A stretch of 64,000 bases of DNA. It comes from Larix kaempferi (Eukaryota > Streptophyta > Pinopsida > Pinales > Pinaceae). The notes beneath the pieces were generated by a model. The model searched no databases. It saw only the letters and a program-made list of their open reading frames with translations, and was not told where the DNA came from. Location of the stretch: positions 4,774,001 through 4,838,000 of the forward strand of contig BSBM01000059.1 in assembly GCA_027924585.1 (NCBI GenBank), written 5' to 3'. Positions 25,698 through 38,992 of this stretch are shown one piece after another (the stretch's first letter is position 1; the number at the start of each line of letters is the position of its first letter). The position numbers and the translations under genes were made by a program.

Positions 25698-27333
25698 CAC
25701 TACAAATGCTATGGCTACTTGGAACTGTTTAAATCAATTCTATGACAAATTCATGAATATCAAGACATCCAAAAGATTTGTTTGGGATGTTGTACTATAA
25801 CATTTCCTTTTGAGACATTAAACGATTCTAGCACTATGCAATCATGATCTATGGTTGAGAGATTTGGAGGGCATTCAAATCAATATGCATGGATTATGGG
25901 TTCCTTTCTTGTGATGCTTGTCTAACTATGTTCTTTTTCTAGACAATTATTAACCATTTGAATACTTTTCTTTTTCCAGGTGTTGTTTGACTGCATGTTT
26001 CCTATTCTTTTATGTTGTGATTACCAAATGCTTGGGTTTATCTCCTATGTTATAATTTATTCCAATGTTCTTGTGATTTTCATGTATAATGAAAAAAATT
26101 GAGATGGAATATTTTTCGAAGAAAATGCATCTTCTATTACACTGAATATACAAGAAGATCACATCAAAGCGTATATGCCTTTGGTTGATGTGATCTAGAA
26201 GCCTATATGCGTTTGGTTGATTGGAATAATGCACAAACAAATTTTTTCCACCTGGCTTTTAGTTTACTCATATTGTCTTTTCTTCCAGAATTAACAAATA
26301 AAAAATATAGCCAAAGATTGTGAAGTGGCTTACCTTGGTTTCCTGCAGGACCATGCCTCCTCAGGTGTGCCTCAGGTGTGACTTATTTCACTTCTCTGGT
26401 GGGACTCATGTTCAGCAAATAAACTGCTCTATGCACTGCTTCTGCCCAATATTTGTATGGAAGTGAGTTTCCTTGCAACATACTCTTCACCATCTCTACT
26501 AATGACCTTCTACTTCCTTCAACATCTTTGTTTGCCTCTAGGTTCATGCCTATTTTCTATCCAGAGAACTTCCGCGGGATTTATTTTCTACTGCAGCCTT
26601 ATACATCTTGAATACATCAAATGCATTTATTTGGTTTTTTCTTCTTTTCTTTTCCAATACCACAACGTGCAAGGAAACTTTCATAAAAATATATGGATAC
26701 CAACCCAGGTAAACTCTAAGAGGGATACACTCACTAAACTTGGCCAGATACAACCTCTCATAAACAGACATACCAAACAGTGTATTCAGAATTGTTTGGG
26801 TCACTTGGAATCGTTGGATTCTAATTCGGCTTAGTTAGAAAACAATACCACGCTGAGGTTGAAGATATTGGCCTCTTTAACTGAGAGTGAATCCCCCACT
26901 GCAATGATCTCACTCACTGCTGCAAATGCTTCTTTATTGATCTTGTTTTTATTTCAAGGTCGTGAAACCCTATCACTAGCGCTGAGGGTATTCTTGCCAT
27001 TTTCTCCTCAGGGAATCTGGGCTTCTTGTGGAACTATGCATGTATTTAACCATCCAACATTTTTTGAGCCTCAGAGAGATCATGCTTTCCAAAACAAAAC
27101 TCGCACGCAAATCTATCAGAATATGTTGTGGACTTTCGATAGGCCCATCTCGGCCATAATCATCGCTGCAATTAAAGATTGAGGGAATGAATTGTCTATC
27201 TTGCCAGTTGATTGAATGACATACCCGACAAGTGAAGATCTAAGAGTCCACCGGTCTGCAAGGTTCAATATTTCCTGTGAGGTCGTTCCTCCTTGCCTTA
27301 TATTCCATTCAATCGAAGTAACCAAAGAGGTAT
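25698..27333. other. No gene recognised
   Basis: Several ORFs of 60-125 codons overlap on both strands (26457-27182) without a known motif. A short imperfect duplication (TATATGC.TTTGGTTGAT) lies at about 26170-26225. Confidence 0.4.
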
Positions 27334-27867
27334 CACTAGTACATATGGTCAAAATTGCCACAATTTTTCGTTGTAATTGCCACGATTTTTCGTTGTAATT
27401 GCCACGATTTTTCGTTGTAATTGCCACGATTTTTCATTGTAATTGCAACGATTCGAGTTTCATTTTTTCGTGGCTATCGTTTCGTGGATATAGGGACAAA
27501 GATTCACAGTCGTGGCAATAGCAACGCTCCCCATTGGCCACGTGTCACCTATACAACAGTTCTCAGATCTTCAGAATTTGAAACCGCCCATGAATTTTCG
27601 TCGCTATATCGACGCACATCTTCTATAAATTTCCACACATATGCCAAACCTACCATGAAAGTGCGTCGCAGTATACACGAATCGAATCACTAACTTTCGT
27701 GGCAGGTTCAGCATCTGCGTGGAAACATTTTCTATAGTTCCATGAATGTTCATCTCAGTATCCACGCATCGATTCTCTAACTTTCATGTCAGGTTCAGCA
27801 TCAGCGTGGAAATATTTTCTATAGTCTACCTGAATGTTCGTCGATATATTGACCATACCTGGAAGTG
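27334..27867. mobile_element. CACTA-like MITE candidate
   Basis: It begins CACTAGTACATATGGTCAA and ends, reading inward from the other strand, CACTTCCAGGTATGGTCAA. The two ends form an imperfect inverted repeat starting with CACT. No clear 3-bp target duplication is seen (TAT versus TTA). The interior is repeat-built and non-coding, so if real it is a non-autonomous element. The length, 534 bp, suits a MITE. Confidence 0.4.
27354..27450. repeat. 26-bp tandem repeat, about four copies
   Basis: The unit TTTTTCGTTGTAATTGCCACGA-like is repeated four times with small changes, within the MITE candidate. A second pair of longer repeats, about 85 bp (AACTTTCGTGGCAGGTTCAG versus AACTTTCATGTCAGGTTCAG), follows at about 27690-27830. 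Confidence 0.88.
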
Positions 27868-30800
27868 TTAAAAAAAATAAAGCAGACTAAATGGAAATCC
27901 TAGAATCATTTTCGAGAAACCATATGTCAAGGAACAATATAAGTTGCTACAATCTCTGCAATATATAAGCAACATGAGAAGTTATATCTACAATAATATT
28001 TTATGCTAATCCATGTCGTTGGAGAAAAAAGTCAATGCAATCTTGAAAATTCTTCAACTAAGCAAACACATCACTTGCATTTCTATCAACACTCTTTGAT
28101 TATGGACACCAATTCCAATATATATATTCTATACAACACGCCTCCTAGAAATAAATAGTCAAACAATGGTTAAGAAAATTAACTATAAATAAGGAATTAT
28201 TTCTATCATTTTCATCAATGCAAAACAACCTCATTCTCAGTAATATTGAGGTGGCCCAGCGACAACATTCTTAACAATATTGAAGTAGCTTATAGACATT
28301 GTAATCCCTACTTGAAACTATCCATTGCATATTTCAATCTTTTGACTATCCAATTAAGAATATCATTGACGGGATACTCGCATATGGATCAAAAGACAAC
28401 ATTCAAAAGTCATTGCAAGTGATGGAGCATTATATTTGATATTATTCTTCCTCATGCAATCTTGGTGTAACAATAGCTCCAACATCCATAATCTTCAATA
28501 ATCTAGCTGCATTGTGTTACAACATAAATTCAAGAAAGGTCGACTTTGAAGGATCCATCAAAATGGAATGAATCTAGGGTTCACGCCACTTTTATTTGAA
28601 TGCTATAAGTCTCCAAAATTTCTAGTGCCCTAACACAGTCTTCCACAAAGGTAATATCAGTCCATAGTTTGCACTCCAGGTATAAGCAGTCCTTTAAAAA
28701 TGAAGATTTAAGCCAAATGTGGAAGAGTGGGATCAACACATTTACCAGTCACCCTAGTATCATTGTAGTTTGGGGTTTCCACATGGCTCCAATGATCCTT
28801 CATATTCTTTCCATTGGGATTATGATACTTTGATAGATATGGAATTCTCCAAGGCTTTCACTCCACAAGGTGGCATTACCAGTCTTCACAATGGAGTCAC
28901 CACGATATCAAGTTGTCCAACACTTAATGGTTCACCAGTCTCACACACTCCGACTCTTATAATTGTGACACATTTTCACCATGCAATCATTGTGATATAA
29001 AAATAAATCCAATTCCACTAGTTACCACTCACCCAATGCACAACCAATGGAACCAATTTTTAGCTCTTCAAAAGAAGTGAGGCAGTCTGCATAGCTCTCA
29101 AAAAATGTAGAAGTAGAATGGTCTAGGGTTCTCACCATCTTCATTGTTTCAATTTGTTCCAACTTTCCAGTCATCACCGCAGCTTGGAGAGAGGTCTTCA
29201 CTAGCTGAGGTTTCACCCACAACATCAAACAATGTTAACTTCATAGGGAAATTCGCACCAATAGAGGGAATTTTCAGCAATATCAATAACTCTACACAGT
29301 TGCAGAAATATTTGTACTAGGTTTTTCACGGAGTAATAGATAAAAGGACACACATATTAGGGTTCTCCGTTGGGTTTTCTCCAGTTCACATTTGGAACAC
29401 TCCACTTAGGTCCATTCACTAGTATTCAACTCAGTTCATCAATGCACAACACAATGCTTCTCTTCAGGAGGACTGATACGTAACTCAATGGTATCACTTC
29501 TCACTATTATGGAAGGATCACGCACCAAAAATCATCCAAAAAATCTCACTCCAGATGCAATAGCAACAGTACTCTCAATGCACAATTTCACTGGAAAGCA
29601 TACATACCAGAATGGACACTATGCAGAACATACTTTGACCAAGGACAAATATCCTAGAGACCTATGCAAATAGCTCAACAAATTGAAAAAGAAGAACAGG
29701 TGTTTGAAGGTTCAAATCTTGCAACAAAAGCATAAGGAGTAGTTGAACATGATTAAGACATGGAGGTACAAACATGACACTTTTTGCTGAGTTATTTATT
29801 TGATTAAGATTTCATTTCAAATAAAAAGTGCACAAAGATCATTTGGCGTTTGGGAGAAAAATGAAAAATACTGGACTGCCTGTATAATGTAGTTTATAGA
29901 ATTCCCTACTCCGATAGTTTTCATGTATAATGGAATTTCCAAATCGCCATCGAAACTCCAACTTTCGGTAACCACCAGAATTTATGTAGCTTGCAATTTG
30001 TAAAAGACCACAATGCCCAGATTGTTCATAAAAGACCACAATTTGATATTAATGAAGTAGTGAATACTCAACAGTGTAGAATAAGTCCTGTAGGTGACTG
30101 CTAATGTCTCCTTCAATCAACAGCTACTAAATAAACCAATATATTGCATTCCTTGTTTCCCCAAGTTACCCTCAGCACCCAAAATAACCAAAGGAAACAT
30201 TACTAGTGTATATGGTTATCATACCACTTATAATGTTTTTTTCAATACAACAATTGAAAAAAGAAGACTCTATCCCATGAAATCAATACTTAAGGAAATC
30301 AATTTTATGGTATTGTGCACCAGAAAAAATTTCGTTCATGGAATCATTTGCGTAAAGGAATGAAGGAAATTATAGAATCTGTAATTGACTATGCCAAGCT
30401 AACCCATCATCTTTATTTTCTTTCTCAGATTCTTACAACTTAAGGAAATCAACATCTTAAACACTGTGATATGGTAATCGATACATGTGTTTACACAAGA
30501 ATCATAAGATCAGGAAACTAACAAACAAGGGATATATGGTTAATCACCTGACACCCCAAATGATACCCAAGTTGTTTATACTGATAATATGGACAACTCT
30601 CATCCCTAGATGCAAATTTGAAACCAAGCTCTTAAGAATTGGAAAAAGAATGCATTATCATTTTCCAAATAAGCAAAGATTATCTAAGTCTACCTAACAG
30701 ATGATCACTAAGTTTTACATGCATACTTACCTCTTGTAACCAAGAACTCCAAATGTACAACCAGTAAATTCTTAACACAGGCTCTTTGGTATATTCATAA

Positions 30801-32404
30801 CTGCCATATCAACAGATTATAATGAGTTACACTGACAAGCAAACTAAAATGATAAACTAATATTCAATAACATGTAATAAAATAAACATATATATCATAT
30901 AACAAAAAAAAGATATAGTTGAAGATACCAACCTGGGTGTGAAACCATTCTTGAAAATATACTCAGAAGTGTTACTTTCAGAAAATACTGTTTGTTCCTC
31001 GGAGAGGCCAATCTTCTCTAGGAACCAGCTAACCCTACAAGAGGGTGTGTACAAACCAGAGAGAGAGAAATGACTGGAGTTGACTAGGTCAATGACAGTC
31101 AAGCATAGTACATAACTCAACACAAATAAAGTCACAAAAATTATAAACTTCAACCAAGTCTCAGCACAAGAGAAGTGACTATCAACACACCACAACTCAT
31201 CAAAGTCAAGTACTCTATAAGACCAAAAATTCATCAAGGTGGTATAAAAAAAATGAAGGAGGGTAAATGACCGCATTAACCACAAGTCAAAGACAAGGTA
31301 CCACAAGTCCAATAATAACTCAATCAAGGTGGGGAAGGTACAAGTATTTAATAACTCAATCAGTAACATGTAATAAAATAAACATATTGATCATATAACA
31401 ATAAGAGAGGTATAGTTGAAGATCTCCACGTCAACATTAAACCAAAAATCAGATCTGAAGTGTGGGTACAAATATAAACAATGGTCATAAAATAAGAAAA
31501 TATAAACAATGGTCATAACATAGGTGTGGGTAGTAGAAGACCCATGACCCTTAGAACCAAGGGTATGCTCCAAATGTGGCCAAACAACCATAGTACTCTA
31601 TAAGAGCAAAACTTCAACAAGGTGGTTTTAAAAAAGTTACTGAAGGAGGGTAAATGACCCCATTAAACACAAGTGAAAGATAAGGTACCACAAGACCAAT
31701 CATAGCTCAATCAAGGTGGAGAAGGTACAACCAGTCATATCTCTCTCAAATGTACAGCCGTTCCATATAACCTGAAAGTTCATCATCACAGTATAAGGAA
31801 GGGTGGTGGGATGCCAAATAAAAATATCCCTTATTTCTCTCTATGCAATCCTGATAGCATCACATAACATATAAGTACCTTGTACTATAGAAAATAAAAG
31901 CCACCTGTGTTACCTTTCAATTTAGGAATATGGTCTACAAAAGCAAAATTTCATCACAATTACCATCCAAATTTCTGACTAGTGCTAAAGCAACAGTAAA
32001 ATATTTTATAACATAATTTTGATCTCTATCAACTTCAGCACTCCTCTATGGTCCATGTGCTGAAGTTGGTCCTTGAGATGTAATGGGCAATAATCAAATT
32101 ATAACATATGCAGCAGAAGTAAATAAGCAATGAAATTATAATGTGTGAGAAAACACAAAATTTGAATATTAAAATACAAAATAATTATAAACAAGCATAC
32201 AATGACTTGTGATGACATTTAAATTTAAAATTCAAATTCTAAGAAAATAAAAGATATAAATGGGAAAATTCCTAAGAGCATCACATAAAAGATAAGTACC
32301 TCTTAACTATACCAAATAAAAGTTATCTATGTTACATACTAACAAAGTTTCATACTAATAACGTCGATATCCATCAAAATACAAGTCATGAATTTATGTT
32401 GCAT
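27868..32404. other. Mostly unassigned stretch with one possible exon and a duplication
   Basis: On the minus strand, about 31035-30930, a segment reads WFLEKIGLSEEQTVFSESN then SEYIFKNGFTP, bounded by a GTAG acceptor and a CCCAG|GTTGG donor. It looks like an exon, perhaps of an mTERF-like protein, but I cannot name it. Direct repeats of about 140 bp lie at 31205-31345 and 31590-31730. The rest is AT-rich and without a gene I can support. Confidence 0.35.
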
Positions 32405-35400
32405 CTACTTTTTCATTGATTTCTGTTTTTTTGCATTGTAAAAAGTTGCGAGTACGGTATCGCAATCATCAATTGGCGCAGTATTTATTGCGATATCTCC
32501 TATTATTGTTTGTGTTTCCATGCCCTCATTTATGCCACTTCTTGTATGTCGCTGAGCAGGGCGTGGAGGCAGCTCTGAAGGGGTGTGAACTGCAACAACG
32601 AAAATCAGCATATATATATGACATTGAATTATTATTGAAATAAATATTTCATTATTTTGATTAAAGTTACAATATTTCTCTTTACCAGTCTCTGTAGATG
32701 TGACAACTGGGGTGTTAATTGGAGGTCTAGTTGTTTCCTCTTGCAGTTCATGCTCCCGAGCTGCATGGTCTTCCATTGAAAGGAGAAAATTTATAAGTAT
32801 ACGTCAGGAAATATATATATCTAATCACAGTAGATATTTCTATTTCCAAAGCATACATACCAGAATGGACACTATTCTCCACGCCATCATGGGACATATG
32901 CACCCCAACATCAACATGTACTTGCTGAGTACCGCTAGATTCACTGTTGCAGTTGCATTGTTGCTTAAAGACAAACATAAATGATTAGTTATGGGTGATA
33001 TAATCAGAAGTACTGAATAGACTTTAATAGTATACTACAATTGGTGATATACCTGCATTTGCGTCATTGGGGATATTGGAGTCTACCCCAAGCTTTTCCA
33101 GTGTTCAACCACACTTTTAAAACCAAACTTGAAACCAAGCTTTAGGTCTTCCTCGGTGGCACCAACTTGGAACGTATTTCCCTGCAGTGAATGATAACAC
33201 ATTTTAAAATTTCCAGTATCAAAATCATATATTTGTTCGGTACTGTTAAATAAATATTCCCAACAATTAATCATTTCATACTTACGATTCTTGCTCTTAG
33301 TTTTCTATAGCCACCCTGTCCCAATCTATGTTGCCCGTGCTTTTCCATTCTAGCCTTGGTTGCTTTGGAGGTGTTAGGTAGCCTATATATGAAAATTTTG
33401 AAAAACCTTAGATATCAAAAATCTTACTTAAAACAAAAAAGAAAAAAATAATTGAGCTTATTTCAGTAAAAAGATGATATATGTTGTACCTTGCTTTACC
33501 AGGCTGTGGTTGTTTTCCTTGTTTTTTTTGCAAGTTCTCCTTTGCATCATCTATGAGTGCCTTCCACTCTTTCTCAGGAACCATGGGAGGGCACTCATGC
33601 CTAAGTTCAGCTTGCAATCTTTCCCTATATTGGGCCCTAGTATATTTCAAATTCTTACCGGCTAACCTTGCAACAACTTTCCTGTTGAAAGTATTGCCGA
33701 ACAAGTTGACTATGTGGTCCATCAATTCATCTCTCTTAGTGCTATCTTGGCTATTCCATCGTGTGCGAATGGTGGGTCCAAACAACTCCAAGGCTTTGTC
33801 AGTCAAATGCCTGTAGAAGACATTGTTTCCTGCAAAAACATGTAATCCATTAATTTATAATAATTTCAACGTATGTCTATTTCAATTTCATGATTAAAAT
33901 CAATAAATTAATGGATAAATACCAACAATTTTCTGAATCTTGATAGGAACACAAGAGTCATCCACCAGAAAGGTGAGATCCAGTGATCCAGTGCTTTTAA
34001 CTCGTGTTGCTCCAGGAAAAGTTTCCTGGTCGTCTACAGTATGTTCATCTCCAGAGTCATGTGGAGTCCTAGGCTCCGTCTCATCATGCTCCGGCATGGC
34101 ATCATGCTCTCTCTCATAAGTGCCATCATCAATGGATTCGAGGCCAATCGCAGGAGTTCCAAAAAGCCTCATTGGTACATTGCTTCTTTTTCGCTGCATT
34201 GGAGCATCACTGCTACCTATACTTGTCTCGGCAGGTTCTGTAGTCACGAGTTTTAAAAAATCCTACAAACAATAAACTTTACTTTATTAGATCATTTGGA
34301 ATAATAAAAAACATAATATCAGATATGAAATCACAACATAGCTTAACAAAATTTGTGAAGATGCCACTTACCCCATAAGATTTTATTTGATCTTGCAGCT
34401 CTAGAATCCTTGCCTTGTTCTCCTGTGCCAAGGGCTTTTTGCGAGCCAAGGCAAGCATTTCTATGTTTTCCTTTTTCAAGGCTACTCCAAAAGTGTGCAG
34501 TGGGTCAGTGGAATAGAAAATCTCTTCCTCAAACCCCTCATCACCCAGATCGTGTGCACGTGACTAAATTCAGCAAACAATAAATTAAATTAAGCAATAT
34601 AATTTTAACATCATTCAAATATCGATATTGTAATGAAAATTAAGTTACTATTATGCACTAACACTTACCTGATGCGGTGTTATGGCCGGTGAGTGTCCAC
34701 GATGAACCGACGCCGTGGAAGCAGCAGGTGCCTTTCCACGGTCCTGAATGAACCAGTAATCCATCATAATGTCAGAAAAATGAACCAGTAATCCATCATA
34801 AGCTCAGAAAAATGTGAATGACAATAGTGGACATTGAATGTTAACATACTAAATCGAAACATTTAGTTATTTTACTTAACACTTACTTGAGGGGCCACAG
34901 AGTGTGACCTTCCACGGTCACCCTCGACCATGGAAGCAGTAGGTGCCTTTCCAATGGCGCCACCCCGATACAATAAATCAATAAATAAATGTTTACCTCA
35001 TACTAAATAATTGTAACATAAAGAAAAATGAGATATTGCATTAATATTTATTTTTACCTAAGAAATAGAAGATACATGTTCGGCTCCATGGCCATGAGCA
35101 TAATCCTGCCACAGTTTAATAAGCATGCTATCATATGGAAATATTAACAATAAGCAAGGAAAAAGTGAATGCTAACAGTGAAAATCAGAACATCTTGTTA
35201 TTGTAGTCATATTTATTTACTATATTTAACATTTACCTATTGGGCGTAGATTCTGACCTTCCACGGTCACCCCGAACCGTGGAAGCATCATGTGCCTTTC
35301 CACTGCCGCCACCCTAAGCAAACGTTGAGTCAATAGTTGCATCATAAACAAAAATGAGATATTCATAGTAGTGTAATCACCATGTAATCACATGGAAATA

Positions 35401-36293
35401 TTCATAATAAGCATGAATAAAGCGAATGACAACAGTGGAAATCGAATGTTAACAAAAAAAACCGAAACATTTAGTTATTGTACTAGTCATATTTAGTTAC
35501 TACATTTAGCATTTACTTGAAGAGGCATAGTTTCTGATGGTCCACGGTTACCCTGGACCGCGGAAGCCACATCTATTCGATTTAAGTTGTAATCGATCAA
35601 CAACTCTTCACATGCAAGTATTGTTTTTATTGCACATACAAATATACGATGATGTTCACGTGCCTCAAATTCGTAATTTGGTTGCTTATTTGTTGTCACT
35701 GGTCGTGTACTATTTATAAATCCAACAACGTTTCCGGACACTTTTTGTCTCCCATCAATATACATAGTCGCCCCGTTGTTTTTATTGTTTTCTGCTAGTT
35801 GAATATAATTCGTGGAAACTCCGTATCTCCGCATACTTCGAGTATATTGGACCAAGATCAACCAATTATTGTATCTATATAGTGGTCCTACATACTCCAT
35901 CAATTCAGTTACAGTGCCATAGCTTACCTTTATTCCATCCATGGAAAATAGCCCCAATCCATGTAAGGACGAAGGAGCGATGCGATACATCCTCCCATTG
36001 ATGAGGAAATCTATGTCCACTTGAGGTAGCATACTAGGTACCCATCGTTGCACTAGATGTTTATACCTCGATGGCAAATCAATGTCTGCTATGCTCTCAA
36101 CATCATAATTACACGACCCACCGTTGGCAATAAAATATTTCATGCGTTTATGAAATCTTTTCCTTATCTTTTCAGATCTAGTTGACATAGAACCGGTAGA
36201 TCTAGTACAACTTGTCTCACTTTCAACCTCTCCGAGTATATCTTCATTATCACTTAAGGAAGATAGATCTGACAGATACCTATTTGGTGGTAC
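32405..36293 (-). CDS. SET domain fused to En/Spm TNP1-like (Transposase_24) protein
   Basis: Minus-strand gene with GT-AG exons. Exon 1 (36293-35517) holds a SET lysine-methyltransferase-like domain. Numbering from the Met at 36188: GLGLFS about 77-82, EYVG 98-101, YIDG 143-146, GNVVGFINS 152-160, PNYEF 170-174, EELLIDYNL 194-202. No post-SET cysteines follow. Exon 5 (34743-34669) is short. Exon 6 (34563-34372) carries a helical stretch. Exons 7 and 8 (34262-33923, 33829-33490) contain FGPTIRTRWNS and the En/Spm transposase_24-like block. Exon 9 (33382-33286) has HGQHRLGQGGYRKLRAR, the family C-terminal motif. Exons 10-13 end at 32405. Phases 0/0/1/2/0/0/1/1 agree across exons 5-13, and exon 1 ends in phase 0, matching exon 5. 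Exons 2-4 (35313-34890) are repeat copies whose phases do not fit well. The true 5' exon was not found. A two-gene reading remains possible. Confidence 0.72.
34669..35600 (-). repeat. Four repeated short exons encoding GKAPxAST...GDRGRS units
   Basis: Similar blocks lie at about 35580-35517 (tail of the SET exon), 35313-35237, 34970-34890 and 34743-34669. Translations include GKAHDASTVRGDRGRSES, GKAPTASMVEGDRGRSHS and GKAPAASTASVHRGHSPA, most followed by a GTAA(A/G)TG donor. They look like exon-plus-donor duplications. The copy near 34980 seems to have lost its AG acceptor (CG instead), and the 35237 copy carries one extra base before the donor. Between them a 48-bp possible exon (35105-35058) reads DYAHGHGAEHVSSIS then a stop in one frame. 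Confidence 0.72.
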
Positions 36294-38189
36294 CTACACT
36301 CGAGAAAACAACAATAAACAAGACGGTGCTTTCTTTCTTCTTTGAAAGTACACATTTACTTAGTTAAACACATTTACTTCCCTCAATTCTGAGGCTTAGG
36401 AGGGACATGCCGAACCCTAGTGGGTGTAGTGTTACAAATCTCAGCTGAAGTGTTTGGTATTGGGAGGACGATTTGTGTCAGGAAGAGACCAAGTTACAGT
36501 GCCATAACAAGCTGTCCATATGACACCACATTCATCACTGTAGGCTGTGAGCTCTTTTGTGGACTGATTTTGCACATTTGGGGGTCTTTTTCTCTTGTGG
36601 GGACAACAAAACCACCGAGGACAACAAATTAAGGAAGTTAACTAGTATATCACCTGGTTTTGGTCCTTCCGACACTGTTGGGCCTATTATTGGCAGCCTA
36701 CCCTCTTTCTTTGAATGGAATATTTTTGGCAGCCTATCCTTCATTTTTAAAATTTACATGCTGGTATTTTATGCTAATGCATATCACTCAACTAAGAAAC
36801 ATTATTTGACTATATCAGCCCAACAAACCATAACTACAGTGAGAGGGTCCACTTAGGAGTACATTGCAGCAGTGTTTGTAACTGTTTCATGTCAAATACA
36901 TCTTAACCAAATAATCACTAAAATACTACAGCAGAGAATGCAAAATACATCAGCTAACTTAGGTGAGATATTACACCTTAGACATGTTGCAAATTTCAAA
37001 TCATGCAAAGTGGCACTCAAATGGCCATGAGAAATTTGATTTTCAAAGACTTTCAATATTACGAGGATCTTTTTTGTATCAAGCTTTAGCAAGCAACTTG
37101 TAGGATAGATTTTCAGACATTATGTGTATATTGATTTTCCGACTATATTGATTTAAAAAAAATAATAATAATAAATTTCAATCAAGAATGAGCGTATCCA
37201 TCAACCAAGCAAGAGGACCAAACCAGAAAAATGTCAACCTGAGAGTAGTATGGTGAACAACCAGAAATGAATTTATATTAACAAGGGAAATTAACAACAA
37301 CGACTCAGTTAAGGGAGATTGACATTTATTAACTCTCCACAATATCTCAATAATTCAATTGGACAGGTGTACACATCAATATACTTTAATAAGCAATACT
37401 GAAATGAGCAGGTGTACACATCAATATACATTTCATTTAATAAGCAAGTATTGAAATTAAATAGCAAGACAGAAATTAAACACAGTTTTCATATCTTTCA
37501 ACTTTTCATATTTAGCACTCCCAAGCCTGGGTAAGAGTATCAGCATATGAGGTTAAGTTCAGATCAGCATAGGTCATTGTTCAAAGGACATTGATCATGT
37601 AGCCCACTAAGACATAATCACAAAACTATGTCAAGTCAAACGTGGGTGAGGGTACCATGACCAAAATAAAAAAAATGGTACAAGTTGAAAAGATGATAAT
37701 GGGTGTTATGACCGAACTCCCTTTGTACCAAAGGGTGTACCACAACCAAAGTACCCAAAAGACCAAAGAAATAAGTTAAAGAATAACTTAAGGTGGGTAA
37801 GTGACCCTAATAATCACAAGTCGAAAACACCATGCATACAAAGAAGAAATGAAGTCCATGTTCATAGTCTCATGATGAATAGGATTGTCATGGATGGCAA
37901 CATAAAAGTAACTAACCATTATGGAAAACATATAAATTTTTTTATGACTTTCAAAAGTAAGATCTAAAAGTTTTATGACTTTCTTTTCAGTCTTTATGAC
38001 AATTTGAATGGACATGCCCCACTCATAGCCAAATGCTTTTGATATATTTACAACTCATCAGAGTATGGGGGACCATATAATTATTGAAAAACATTGGATT
38101 TAGTATCCCATGCCTTTGAATAAACAGGCCTCAGGACCACGCGTCTATTCTGATGCATGTGAACGTCTATGTGGGTTTTGACAAGCCAC
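36294..38189. other. No gene recognised; possible 5' region of the SET gene
   Basis: The first exon and promoter of the SET-TNP1 gene should lie here. A GAGGGAA|GTAAATG donor near 36380 (minus) is a candidate exon end, but its frame does not clearly join. Otherwise AT-rich. Confidence 0.35.
37831..37905. repeat. ~75-bp block duplicated at 39704-39780
   Basis: The words GAAGAAATGAAGTCCATG and CATAGTCTCATGATGAATA occur in both places in the same orientation, with flanking differences. It is probably a fragment of a dispersed repeat. Confidence 0.8.
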
Positions 38190-38992
38190 TGTTATTGGTT
38201 TTTAATGTAGTACCCAAGGATTTGAGCCTCAGTAAGCTTTGTCTGCAAAATATGTTTGACATATTCGAGAGATTCTCTAACTTCCCATTTTAGATTACAA
38301 ATAACAGTTGGTTCTAATGCTGTCAGGTTGATGCCGAATGACCGCCACTAGTCTCTAATCCAATCAGGGACGTAGAATGCAGGATCCTCATAGATTTGTG
38401 GAATTTGAAGTCCAAACTTTAGCATGGTATAATATGTTCTATTTGTATTTTCTTTTCTCAAGAATTTCCACCATAATTTTTTATATTTTTCATATGTGTG
38501 TGTAGTACTTGGAAACCGGAGGATAGCATCTTGATGTGGCCATGCTTCCAAAGAATGTATCCAGTTAATACAGTAGTATTGTTGGTCTAGTTGTAGCCCG
38601 GGGTGAGGTGTAGAGCCCTCCATCGAGATTAAGTTAAGATCTTGGTAGAGGTGTGTTAACCAATTGCTTGCATCAGCTGCTTTTCTTAGGGAGTTGTTGT
38701 AAATCATCTCCGATACAATACTGGATCCCATAGGCATTCTTTTGAGTTCCGGCACTATTCTAATAAAAGCATCAGATCCATGTAAGTTAGCATCTAACAC
38801 TTCAGCATGTCTCAACTCCCACCTAGGTTTCCAATCTTGCATATAATCCAACCAACTCATATTATCATTGATAGTATAGATATGATTTTTTCCTCCGGTC
38901 CAAGCAGATATTTTCATGTTTACTTGTGGGTTATGGGCCCACTGGATTCCGCTTTGACCTTCTACGCTCGCTTGCCTCGTGCTCGCTTGCAC
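38190..38992 (-). pseudogene. Unidentified protein-coding-like ORF with one in-frame stop
   Basis: On the minus strand a 214-codon frame has a protein-like composition: many W, Y and H residues, and clear helical stretches. Landmarks: NMSWLDYMQDWKPRWELRHA near residue 44, GLQLDQQYYCINWIHSLEAW near 127, YEKYKKLWWKFLRKEN near 167, ending FYVPDWIRD. After one stop at about 38348 the same frame continues with FGINLTALEPTVICNLKWEV for another 50 or so codons. I do not recognise the family. The upstream ATG is absent; a CACAG acceptor just above 39020 suggests it is an internal exon. It is on the same strand as the two transposase-type genes and between them, so it may be element cargo. Confidence 0.5.
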
